Assembly (NCBI GenBank): GCA_003342815.1
Contig: PTEX01000060.1
Location: 880,244 to 944,243, forward strand
Length of the DNA: 64,000 nucleotides
Source of the DNA: Eudromia elegans
Lineage: Eukaryota > Chordata > Aves > Tinamiformes > Tinamidae
Direction: 5' to 3'
The notes beneath the pieces were generated by a model. That model did not search any database. It was not told the origin of the DNA and saw only the letters and a list, made by a program, of their open reading frames with translations. Of this stretch, positions 47,761 to 57,639 are shown piece by piece (the stretch's first letter is position 1; the number at the start of each line of letters is the position of its first letter). Made by a program: the position numbers and the translations under genes.

Positions 47761-50296
47761 ATTAATGGTTGTTGTCCCAAGACTTGTGTTCCCAGGATTT
47801 CAAATTAGAGATCATATCCTCTCATGTAAATAAGAAAACACAGGAAAACATTCATTCTGTCCATCTCCAAGTACTTAATGCATGTTCTTTAAATTGCCCC
47901 TTGGAGACACCTGCCACTTTCCAGTGTTTATATGAGAATTCAGAATCACATAAAATATCCTTAAATTTCAAACTGAACTCTGTCTACACTCCAGCTTGCA
48001 TTGTCACTTGCTCCACCTAGATAGATGTAAACCAGTCAGCTAATCTGGGTCAATCCCATTCTCTGGATATAAGAGCAAGACACAACTTGCAACCAGTGAA
48101 CTGCCCTCTCTCTCCCAGGCAGGCTGGCCTCAAGCACAGACACTATTAGATCTCTCTCCTCATTCCAGGCCTAGGAATGGACTAGCTGGACAAAACAGTT
48201 CCAATAGCATGCTAATGGTTAGGTGTGATGGGCCACCACAAGTCAGGACAAGCATTTTCCTGGCTATGTTTCATTTATATGACCTCTCAAAAGAAACCTG
48301 CATGTCGGGCTTAGAGCTGTTTCTAAACACAGCACCCTCCAATTCTATTTACTCTTTTAATAAAAATGTTATAACTTGACTTTAAGGTGGAAAATATACA
48401 TTTCAGAATTTGGCTGGTGATTTAAAACTCTAAAGATAAAAACATCATATTTGAAAAGAGTTTCCCTATATCCTTCCTTTAGACAAGCAGGGGAAAGTAT
48501 GCCCACTCAAATTAAATTAAGTTGAAAAAACCTTTTCCCTTTAGGTCTACCCTTTTTCACTCTAAAATATGCCCTGAAATATAGTCCCAGGGACAGGATG
48601 CTACCGTAATTTTAATTAAATTTGTTTATGAGACAGTAACTTTTGCATCAAAAAAAATGTTATTTATATTTAAAAATATATTTGCATCTAACTCGCTCTT
48701 TTGAGGAAACTGCTGAATGCAAGTTTCTTCATAAGATTTACTTACAAAGGGACCAATCCTCAGCAGTTAAATCAACATGGCTTTAACTCAGATATGCAAC
48801 CTGCCCAAAGTACTGTTGTACATGGACATAAATCATTTACAGGTTCTGCAAACATAAATTGATTTTGACCACTGGCCTTCCAGGTTAGAGAGGCAAACTC
48901 ACTGGGGTGAGCTGCAAAGTAAAGTAACTTAAGGGAAAAAAAGGTAGTGAAATTAATAGAGATTCTGCCTGGGTTGATCAAGTACTACTGAGTTGTTCCT
49001 ACATGGTTTCCTGTGTTTTGAGGCTGATACTTCTTGAAAAGGGACTAAGTTAGTTTAGAACAACATTTCTAAGTTGTGAGTGCTGCCCTCATACTCTTTT
49101 GTTTCTTACCAAATAAGAGTTTGCATCTGTGTCTAGATTTTCCAAACACCTCTTCTACAGTTAAACTCCATCATAACTGTGGGAATTACTTACAATTTTC
49201 TAGAAAAATAGGGAAGCATCTATGGTTTATAGAACTAGTAATTTTGGATACTTCTAATTGTTTAGGCCCTCTAGAAATGAACAAATCATATTAAAATCAA
49301 GCTTGTTAGCTTATTTATTTTGATTATCTTACCAGAACTGTAAGACTTTTTAATTCCGTTAGCTCTGCAGTACGGGACTGGCAGCTTTTATTTTTTTTCT
49401 TTTCTTTTTTTACTATCTGAGAATACTGAACTCTACTGCAATATACTGTGAGTTGAAAATGTATGTGCCAATGAAGTGAATAAGAGGGATTCTCTTGGTG
49501 TTTTCTGACATAATGGCTTCCAACCTATGTAGACACTCATCAAAACTGACTGCCTTGAGTTAAATCAGAATTTCTTTCCTTTAGGCATCAGTTTTAATTT
49601 ATATTCACCGAGTTTTAATTTATATTCACTGCAGGTGCCATTTGAGGACCTTGTCGGAAACCTGTCGCCACAAAATTATAGGTAGAAGTTCGTTACACCA
49701 CATATCCAGTAATCTTCCATTCTCTCAAACCAAAACAAAGACAGATTTAATTCAGTTTTCCAGCAGGATTCAGTGCTTATATAGAATAGTATTTTCTTGG
49801 GATGGGATCTAAATTGATCTCACAGCTTTTATAAAGAAAGTTTTTGTGACTAGAGGCTGGGGTAAAGCAGGGAAACAGCAGAACTGTTTTGTTGTCTGCT
49901 CTTTTTTTGGTTGTTTGGAAAGCGAACTGGAAGATATACAGATGCCAGACAGCCACTTTGTTGTAGCTGGTTATATCAGCATTGCTGAAATAATCAGTCT
50001 CCTTCAGGGTTTTGTGTTTGTGCATGTGCATGTTATTTGGGCACTCTTCTTTTCATCTGCATTGTCATATCACCTAGAACATTTTGAAATTATATTCCTC
50101 CAAGCAGGGAATGTGAATCCATACCCCACACCTGAGGAGAGGAGTCCCATCACTGACATCCTGAACAGCTTAGCTACATCCTGCTTTGTTGCTCTTCTCT
50201 TTATTAACATGTTCACTGCTAGACAGACTTGACTGTTTGAGACCCTCCTAGCAACTTCTTTTCATTTTCTTCAGCTCCTAACAATCTTTCTGCAAC
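47761..50296. other. Non-coding stretch, no gene seen
   Basis: The longest open frame is 128 codons on the plus strand (49846-50232) and is not recognisable. The stretch contains a 21-bp tandem duplication at 49590-49631. Nothing else stands out. Confidence 0.55.
49590..49631. repeat. 21-bp tandem duplication, one mismatch
   Basis: Two adjacent 21-base units beginning 'agttttaatttatattcac' and ending 'cg' in the first and 'tg' in the second. Confidence 0.9.
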
Positions 50297-50354
50297 ATTA
50301 GACTAGATGATCTCTAGAGGTCCCTTCCAACCTCAATGATTCTGTGATTCTGTG
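50297..50354 (+). mobile_element. CR1 LINE 3' terminal fragment
   Basis: Only the last 58 or so bases of a CR1 remain: 'gactagatgatctctagagg', 'tcccttccaacctcaatga', then two 'ttctgtga' type octamers. It is the only CR1 in the window read on the plus strand. Such extreme 5' truncation is common for CR1. Confidence 0.92.
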
Positions 50355-51049
50355 TGATATGTGGAATGGTGTAGTGTTAACTTTCTACTGGGACCTGCTA
50401 GGGATTATTTCCAGTCATTGTAGCCTCTCAGTGGTGAAAGGCACTGCTAAGTTTTAGCAGTGTCAAGACAGAAAAGTGGATTAAATTATGCCCTGCTCTA
50501 AGACTGTAAGACATAGACAAAAAAAAAAAAAAAAAAAAAAAAAAAGAAAGCACCAGTTGGAGCAGCAGTGTCCTCTCTCTGATGGGGGTGGTGATAATGC
50601 TTTTAGTTAAAAAGAGAGTTTTTAAAGCATCCAAATGGGACTTTTGTTATATCTTGGGGAACACAATGGATCTTCTGTGTCCCAGGACAGAAGCAAAGGT
50701 ATAACTCAGTATGGCTGCCTCCTGGTGCTGGACGTTAAATGGGGAGATGCTGGGTAAGACTAATGCCCACACAAATGTCAGAAGCTTTGATGTGGCTGTG
50801 ATAATACTTATGTCCTGAGGAAACTTAAATTCCAGATTATTTTTACCTTGAAATTAATGGTGTGAGTCACCCAGTAACCACATGATTTAATTATAGCTAG
50901 CTTTGATGGACTTTTTTTTTCTCCTGGTATTTATCTCTTTTCACTGCAATTCCTAGACTTCTGGACAAAATTGCAGTCCTTTTTGACTCAAAATGACATT
51001 GATTCTGTAGACAAAATTCCTTTTGCTGTGAATGGGAACAGAATTAGCT
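50355..51049. other. Non-coding stretch with a long A tract
   Basis: No gene is seen. It holds a 27-base A tract at 50519-50545 without an identifiable retroelement attached. Confidence 0.55.
50519..50545. repeat. A tract, 27 bases
   Basis: The longest homopolymer in the window. The sequence before it has no recognisable gene-like or SINE-like body and no polyadenylation signal close upstream, so a processed-copy origin is not supported. Confidence 0.92.
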
Positions 51050-51410
51050 TTGCAGCGGTTACCACATCTAATTTTCTAATGAAAGATTGTTATAGTCCCT
51101 TATTAACGATTCCTCTTTCATGATAATTCAGATATAACTGTTCATCTGCTTGCGAAACTCTTAAATATCTTCAAATTCATCTCTGTCAATCAATGACAAA
51201 GTGAGCTGCATGAAGACTAGAAAAATTACAATGGATTCAATTAACTTATTAATAAGACATTGGAATATTTTATAGCCCAGTAACACTGTGCTTTGGGACA
51301 TGATGCATTCACTGATAAATCTCACAGAGTGCTGAGCAGAAAATGGATTCCTTGTTAGCAATTCTGAAGTTACACATACATTGGACAAAACGAGATGTAT
51401 AATTCACAGC
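51050..51410 (+). repeat. Diverged repeat pair, copy B
   Basis: Partner of 47390-47760, same orientation, offset about 3.65 kb. Besides the 28-base identical core (51233-51260), the left part contains 'caaaattccttttgctgtg' then 'aatgggaacagaatta', which has the look of an old amniote repeat motif ('attgacttcaatgggagcagg'-like). Indels of a few bases separate the two copies throughout. Confidence 0.75.
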
Positions 51411-52167
51411 TGCTGCCTTGTGGAGTAGTAATGGTGGAAGCTGCAGTGTAAAATGATGAGATATTTTTGGGGATCAGACATTTTCAACTGAAATGCCATT
51501 TGATTAGAAACGACTTTGAGCACAAACTCTTCAAGATACGTTTTCCATTTTGATGTGTATCCCAAATGCAATTTCTATCAGCTGTGGCAGAGATGGTCTA
51601 AGGCTATTAGTGAGGCAAGATTGCCTAGGCTCATGTGCAACTTTAACATTATATAAATGTTAATAATTGATTGATCTAATCAATTCAGTCAGTAATTCAG
51701 ACTATTACACACTTCACAGATGAGAAATGTAAGTTTCATAATGTGTAAATGCTGAGAAAAATGGAACTTTATTCTGTTCTTTTTATATATATTTTTATAA
51801 CTAGTGATGATGATAATACCAGTAGTTTTCTATACCATGCACTAACTATAAATGCATATGAAAAACATTAGTCTTGTATAATACTAATAACCAATCTTAG
51901 TGAATATTGAGAGATGCCTTCTTCTTTTCTCCTTTATTAAAGGTCTACGGCTTCTTTCAAAGCTTATAACCAGTGTAGACCTCAGAGGAATCTTATAACC
52001 AGTGCAGAGCTATTGTTCGAATAAAGTCACTGTTTGGCCCTATATGAGAGGTAGAACAGAGAATGTTTTGGCCTGAGGAGAGTTTGTCAACGACTTATGG
52101 TGGAGATTGAGAAATTTTGGGAAAATTTTATTCTGAAGGCTTTTTTGGGGGAAGAGGGGAAGCTGCT
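51411..52167. other. Non-coding stretch, no gene seen
   Basis: Holds a spaced direct repeat: 'cttataaccagtgtaga' at 51963-51979 and 'cttataaccagtgcaga' at 51992-52008, one mismatch, 29-bp period. No gene or retroelement. Confidence 0.6.
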
Positions 52168-52205
52168 TACACACACGTGTGTGTGTGCACACATGCATAC
52201 ACATA
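52168..52205. repeat. Alternating purine-pyrimidine tract, 38 bp
   Basis: Every step from 52168 to 52205 alternates purine and pyrimidine. It contains a perfect 16-bp palindrome 'acacacacgtgtgtgt' (52169-52184) and a 10-bp palindrome 'gtgtgcacac' (52183-52192). Such sequence can adopt left-handed Z-DNA or a cruciform under supercoiling. Confidence 0.85.
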
Positions 52206-52212
52206 AACATAG

Positions 52213-52237
52213 TGCATACACATGCACTGTGTATGCA
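52213..52237. repeat. 9-bp inverted repeat, 7-base loop
   Basis: 'tgcatacac' (52213-52221) pairs perfectly with 'gtgtatgca' (52229-52237). It adjoins the alternating tract at 52168-52205. Confidence 0.8.
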
Positions 52238-52878
52238 TTATATACTATTACCATTATCTGATTAGCAAGAAATAGCCAATCATTTGTTTAGTTCAATATT
52301 TCTAATTTGTGAGCTCTTGAAGTTCAGGAGTTCACTTTTCTCTGTAAGTGCATATTGCCTTTTGCTTCCTGTCTGTGCTCTGTCGTGTCTATGGCTACTA
52401 GTAAATTTGAAATAAAAAGACCCAGGGCCCTTTCTCTGCCATGGTGGGCAAGTGGCATGTCATGGTTTACGTGTACATGGTTAAACTCTTTCTCCTTAGA
52501 GCAGGTTGGCCCTGATCCTAATGCTTCTTGGAAACAGTTCCTGGTTCATGCTGTCCTTGAATTAAGCCTGACTATTGCTCAGGAACATACTGGTCAGCCT
52601 AGCCAGTCAAAAGTGTGTACTGCTGTTGCATACTCTGCAAGCTCAGGCTAATCAATAATTTTGTACAGTCTGTTCCATCCTTTCTGCTTTATGCAGCTTT
52701 TGTATAGCCTCATGACTTGTAAGTGAAATTATTACTGCTAAGAATGAAAATATGGATTTTAAAATGTTCTGTAAAAATGCACAGTGCACAAGTACTCATT
52801 ATTAAGCCAAAGTAATTAATGGAAATAAATGCACATTTTTTGTTAAACATATGTATGTGCATATATATATATATATCT
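52238..52878. other. Non-coding stretch, no gene seen
   Basis: A 98-codon open frame (52355-52651, plus) is not recognisable. The stretch ends in an (AT)n run at 52861-52876 next to the CR1. Confidence 0.55.
52861..52876. repeat. (AT)n microsatellite
   Basis: Eight AT units directly beside the 3' terminus of the minus-strand CR1. Confidence 0.85.
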
Positions 52879-53520
52879 CATAGAATCAAAGAATCGTTAT
52901 AGTTGAAAAAGACTTTTAAGATCATTGAATCCAACCATAAACCCCTCAACATCATGGCTGCTAAATCATATCCCTAAGTGCCTCATCTACACGTTTCTTG
53001 GATGCTGCCAGAGATGGTAACTCCACCACTTCTCTATTTCAATGTTTCACTTTCATTTAGAAAATGTTCCTAACATTCACCCTGAACTTCCTCTGGTGCA
53101 ACTCAAGGCCATTTCTTCTTTTCTTATTTTTGGTAGTTACTCTGGAGATTGACCTCTGCCTCACTACAACCTCCTTTCAGGCTGTGTGATCAGGAGTGTG
53201 ATAAGGTCTCCCCTGAGTCTCCTCTTCTCCAGACTAAATAATCCCACCTCCCTCAGTTGCTCCTCATCAGGTCTGTGCTCCAGCCTCTTCCCCAGCGTTA
53301 CCCTTCTTTGGACAAGTTCTAGCACCTCAATGCTTTTCTTGTAGTGAGGGACCCAAAACTGAACAGGATATTTGAGGTGTGACCTCAGCAGTGCCGAGTA
53401 CGATCTGCACTGCTGAGGGCAATGATACCTTCCCTGGTCCTGCTAGCTACACTGTTCCTGAGACAAGCCAGGATGCTGCTGGCCTTCTTGGCCACCTGGG
53501 CTATCCATTCACCACCATTA
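52879..53520 (-). mobile_element. CR1 LINE fragment, older subfamily
   Basis: On the plus strand it starts 'tcatagaatcaaagaatcg' (degenerate octamers) and continues with the antisense CR1 landmarks 'gataaggtctcccctgagtc', 'tcctcttctccagactaaat', 'agcacctcaatgcttttctt', 'gtagtgagggacccaaaac' and 'ctggccttcttggccacctg'. The subfamily differs from the other copies in the window (its 3' end lacks the 'gagaaggagactcc' block). Near 53503-53508 the match jumps to 'ccattcaccac', which in this subfamily lies further upstream in ORF2, so an internal deletion is likely. Frames are broken throughout. Confidence 0.92.
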
Positions 53521-53534
53521 GTGGTGAATCCACC
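53511..53534. repeat. 9-bp inverted repeat at CR1 edge
   Basis: 'attcaccac' pairs with 'gtggtgaat' across the loop 'catta'. The left arm coincides with the 'ccattcaccac' CR1 motif, so the right arm may be a templated inverted copy made where the element breaks off. Confidence 0.7.
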
Positions 53535-56500
53535 AATCCATATTTCAGGAGGCTAATTCATTTCCAAAATGGTCTGTTTTGCCTCTTTAAATAAAAAGCG
53601 GATCAGAAGTTTTGTGAGAATTTCAGTTTGCAAATTAAAGAGCAAATTGTGAAAAGTTTAGTGAGACTTGTGAAGAGACAAGCTGCTGGATCACTTCTTT
53701 CTTCCATGTGTGGCAGAATTAGGCCAAACATTCAGCTTGGTCTCATGTTATGGAGAAAACAGCCACATGAGCTGGACCAAACTCAAAAAACCTCAGCAAG
53801 TACAATTGTAATGATGTAATGATGTCATTTTATCACTTTTTTTTTTCTTTTTTTGCCCGGATTGGAGGGTCTGAAGGGAAGGGTTTGGGAGTTTTGGAGG
53901 CTTCAAACTCCATTCTTAGGTATAGCATGAAAGAATTTGTCTCCTCCATATCTTCAAGAAAACCTGCCCAGTTCTATCTGTTGATGGAGAACAGCACCAA
54001 CAGTCTTCCAAGAGACTTGATTGTTCCTGCTAGGGAATTACTAAATCCAGTACCCACACAAAGACAAACAGCACCCAGAGCCTCATCCTGTTCCCCTCCC
54101 TTGAAGATCCTCACTCGTTCCAATTGCCTCACACATATGTCCCGCAGTTGACTTTGAGACCCCACAGTCTTTCCAGCAGTTAGCTTGAATATATTATCTC
54201 TCCAATACTCTGTGGTACCCTGTTGTCTCACCTGTAGAGATACGCACACATATGCCTGGATCCCATATTAACACATATTGACCTCCTTCTCTGCCTGTCC
54301 AGCTTGATATTTAGCTGCAGCCACTGACAAATACACCCTCACACATTCCCATAACTCATGCCCTGGGCACAGTGGCTCCAGTGACCCATGGTTCCCCTCT
54401 GCTTGCTTGCACTTAGACCTCTGTACACATATATGCACACCGAATATTGCCCTGCAATCTGGAAAATGGTGATAATATGTGTTTAGTGAAAAGACAGGAC
54501 ACAATGCACTGATCAGATGCAGATCAACCTCTCCCCCTGGACTGCCTTGGGAGTGGCCAGGCCCCTCACTTCTCTGAGGAGGTTATTGGGGCTCCTCTGC
54601 CTGCCGTCATGCCCCTTGTGTTTGTGGAGATGAAACTTTTAATGGGATGAATGCTTCCGTGATGGACCCTGAGGTAGATAGGTCAAGATCTCATTTGGGT
54701 TCCCCTACCGGGCATTGGTCCTCTGGGCTCCTCTGTGTGTGTGTGCAGGAGAGCTTTTTGTCATATAAATTAATTGTCTCCTGCACTTCTTGTGGTACTG
54801 CTAAAAGGGAAGCAATACTTTATATTGCTTTCCTGCCTGACAGGCATTGGAAAGTAAGAGTAGAATTAGTGTTGCTTCTCCTCCAGGTCTCTTCTGTTGA
54901 TGTCATTTGTAGTTTCCATCCTCTTGATACCATCTTAGCGCTATGGGGCACTTAAATCTATTCAGAAGCAATAATTTAGCATGAGGGCTGAGGAAGAAGC
55001 ATCACCTAAGTGATATGGGAAATTTCAGTGTATGGAAAAGGTGAACAGTGACCATTCTTTGTGAAAGTAGTGCCACAGAAGGATACATGCAACATACAGA
55101 TCATATGCAAAGGCTATAACTCACATGTAAATTTGGATCAAGATCTGCAGCATAACTGATGGTGAAGTCTCTCTGCAGATGTTCTAGATGTTTTCTGATG
55201 TCACTTATGACCCTCTTCATCTCTGAGCATGATGTTTATGAGAACTTTCAGCATTTTGTGACATTCTGTAAGGCAGGAACAGAGCAGATGGGGCACCTTG
55301 CTGCAGATGCAAAACAGTGAGCCTGAGTCTTCCACATTAACACTGAAGGCACAGCTCTCAGCTGGTGTTCACAGTGTTGAAAGTGTCAAGTTGGGAAATT
55401 TAGCTACACAGTTCCCAGACCACTAGTTAGGACCAAAAATAGCCTTGTTTAGCACTTACGGACCGTTCCTCCTCAGCCAGATTTGTGCCTCGTTGTATTT
55501 ATCGTGCTGAGACTTAAAATTCTGATTTCTTGTTGAAACAGTCTACTGAACAGTCTACTGGGGCAAGAAGAAAAGCAAAGAATGCCTTCCAAGTAGTTAA
55601 CTTAGTGCATGATTTTTTTTTCACTTATTTGTTTGAACTTGTGCCAGAGAAGGAATGAAAGGACAAGAGGACAAGCATGAGATGGCTGCTCTTCTAAATT
55701 TGGTGGCAAGACCTGCAAAGAGGATATTTTCATCCACTGAGCTTCTCCAGGTTTTTCATATGCATTTGCATTTCTGAGAAAGTGAACCAGTGCCAAAACT
55801 TCAGTACGTGCAAGATGATTTAACTGCATTTAATCAATGTATCTGTTTCAATTTTCCTCAGCAGATTATCTGGCCCTCAGTTTCAAAGGCAAAAGGGATA
55901 ATTTTAAAAACATAAAGTTTTATGTGAATTCATTCTACTATTATTAAGAAAGGTGAAAGTGTTACACAGGAGGTAGTGAAATTAGCTTTGAAATAATTTT
56001 GCATATAACTAAGTAGATTTTTTGCCTGACTTTTTTTTCAATAGTAAGAACATGCTTTCTGTGTCTGTTTTGAAAAGACATAATCTGAAGAAGAACAGAA
56101 CTTACTTTTTCACTCTGACAACTGTTATGTATTCCCTGGATGATCAGTCCAAACACAACGCAGTGCTTTCATTACCGACCCCAATTCCTGTGTTTTCCAT
56201 CTCCTACTAGTTTAAACACAGGAGCAATGCTTTATCCCCTTTGAAACAAATCTGTGTGCTTATTACCAGTTTCATAGCCACAGCTGGGTAACTGCTTTCC
56301 AGAAGGAAATTAAATCTGCATGGAAGAAAGAGAAAAAAATTAAGAACCTTTAAATAAATAAGGTATGTTTTCTCTATCTAGTAGTCTTACCCAGGAACAC
56401 GGAAATTTTCTGTACAAGGTCTGTTCAGCCCGGTATCCCGTCTCTTGCAGCAACCATGTCTGGACTCCTCAGTAGAAGACACATGAACCCCTACATACGC

Positions 56501-56706
56501 AGACATGGCATAATCTGTTCCTCTGTGATGTCTCATTTTTACTCTTTGGAGACATATTTTGAGGTAATTATTGTAGTTCTGGATCTTATGTTACTGTGCA
56601 AACTTCCTTCCCTTTGAATGTGACTTTTTTCTCATTTTGAGTCTGAGACAAAAATAGGAACAAATGATATTACCATACAGCACAACTGAAAGGGAAGTAC
56701 TACTAA
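53535..56706. other. Non-coding stretch, no gene seen
   Basis: Open frames of up to 110 codons (53819-54151 plus) do not resemble known proteins and overlap open frames on the other strand. A short (TG)n run lies near 54735. No mobile element is recognised. Confidence 0.55.
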
Positions 56707-57318
56707 AATCATAGACTCATAGAATCATTAAGGTTGGAAGGTACCTTTAGAGATCATCTAGTCCAACTCCCCCGCACATGCAGGGTTGTCCAGAGCACGT
56801 GGCACAGGGTGGCGTCCAAGTGAGTCTTGAATATCTCCAGAGAAGGAGACTCCACAACCTCTCTTGGCAACCTGTTCCAGTGCTCTTCTAGTCCTCTAGC
56901 ACCTACCCCGTTCCCCAGGACCTTTGGAAGATGATAGAGAGTGGCTTAGCTATGACACCGTCCAGCTCACACAGCACTCTGGCGTGCATCCGATCAGGGC
57001 CCATGGATTTGTGGGTATTAAGATTCCCTAAGTGCTCTCTGACCCAATCTTCCTCTACCCAGGGCAAGTCTTCCTCTCTCCAAGCATCTTCTCTTGTCTC
57101 TAGGGTCTGGGATTCAAGAGGGCTGCCCTTGATAAATACTGAAGCAAAGGTGGCATTCAGTAACTCTCTTTTCTTTCTGTGTCTTTTGTAACCAGGACAC
57201 CCATTCTGTTCAGCAGCAGACTCACAATTTCTCTAATCTTCCTTTTGCCACTGATATATTTGAAAAAAGCCCTTCTTGTGATTTTTAGCATTCCTCACCA
57301 GATTTAATTCCAAATGTG
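56707..57318 (-). mobile_element. CR1 LINE, internally deleted
   Basis: Plus-strand order: octamers 'catagactcatagaatca', 'aaggttggaaggtaccttt', the 3' end, 'agaaggagactccacaacc' and 'cctgttccagtgctc' (C-terminus of ORF2). At about 56885 the match jumps to the start of the reverse transcriptase domain (antisense of '[14 protein letters not shown]'), then runs through 'catcagggcccatgg'-type sequence (the 'MGPDG' fingers motif region), the linker, and stops near 57318 at the 'HLELNL' landmark. The endonuclease is lost by truncation and the catalytic palm by internal deletion. Confidence 0.92.
56890..57318 (-). pseudogene. CR1 ORF2 remnant, linker and reverse transcriptase fingers
   Basis: On the minus strand, landmarks in order are 'AHLELNLVRNAKNHKKGFF' (near 57318-57262), then the region equivalent to the 'NAFFASVF' block (near 57150), the 'MGPDGMHPRV'-like block (near 56995) and 'IAKPLSIIF' (near 56940). 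Frameshifts interrupt it, so no single frame covers the whole. It is more decayed than the copy at 30928-31365. Confidence 0.85.
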
Positions 57319-57619
57319 CATAGGGGGGACCCCATATGCAAGTCATACTGAGGAACAGAGCCAACAGATATGCCTGGATATGCTCTGGAAATACTCTTTG
57401 TGCCCAGTTCAGCACCATGAGGATGCTCTGCCCCTCAGTGTGAGGAAACTGTGATGAGTCTCAGGGCACAGATTTTCCCGCACTGCTTATAGTAAAGGTG
57501 GTCAGCCCAGGCACAGAGAGCCAAGCAGCATAACATCTCATCCTTTTAAAAGTCAAGGAACTATACACACCTTCTGGTTTTCAGTGCATTTGACAGTTTT
57601 AGCTTTTCAGAATAATGCC

Positions 57620-57639
57620 TTTTTTTTTTTTTTTTTTTT
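57620..57639. repeat. T tract, 20 bases
   Basis: Twenty uninterrupted T; no retroelement body on either side. Confidence 0.9.

Noticed and set aside
49846..50232. 128-codon open frame just upstream of the plus-strand CR1 end
   Set aside because: I checked whether it could be CR1 ORF2; none of the CR1 landmarks are present, so it is treated as chance.
50519..50545. A tract as the tail of a plus-strand processed copy
   Set aside because: No polyadenylation signal close upstream and no recognisable body or target-site duplication.
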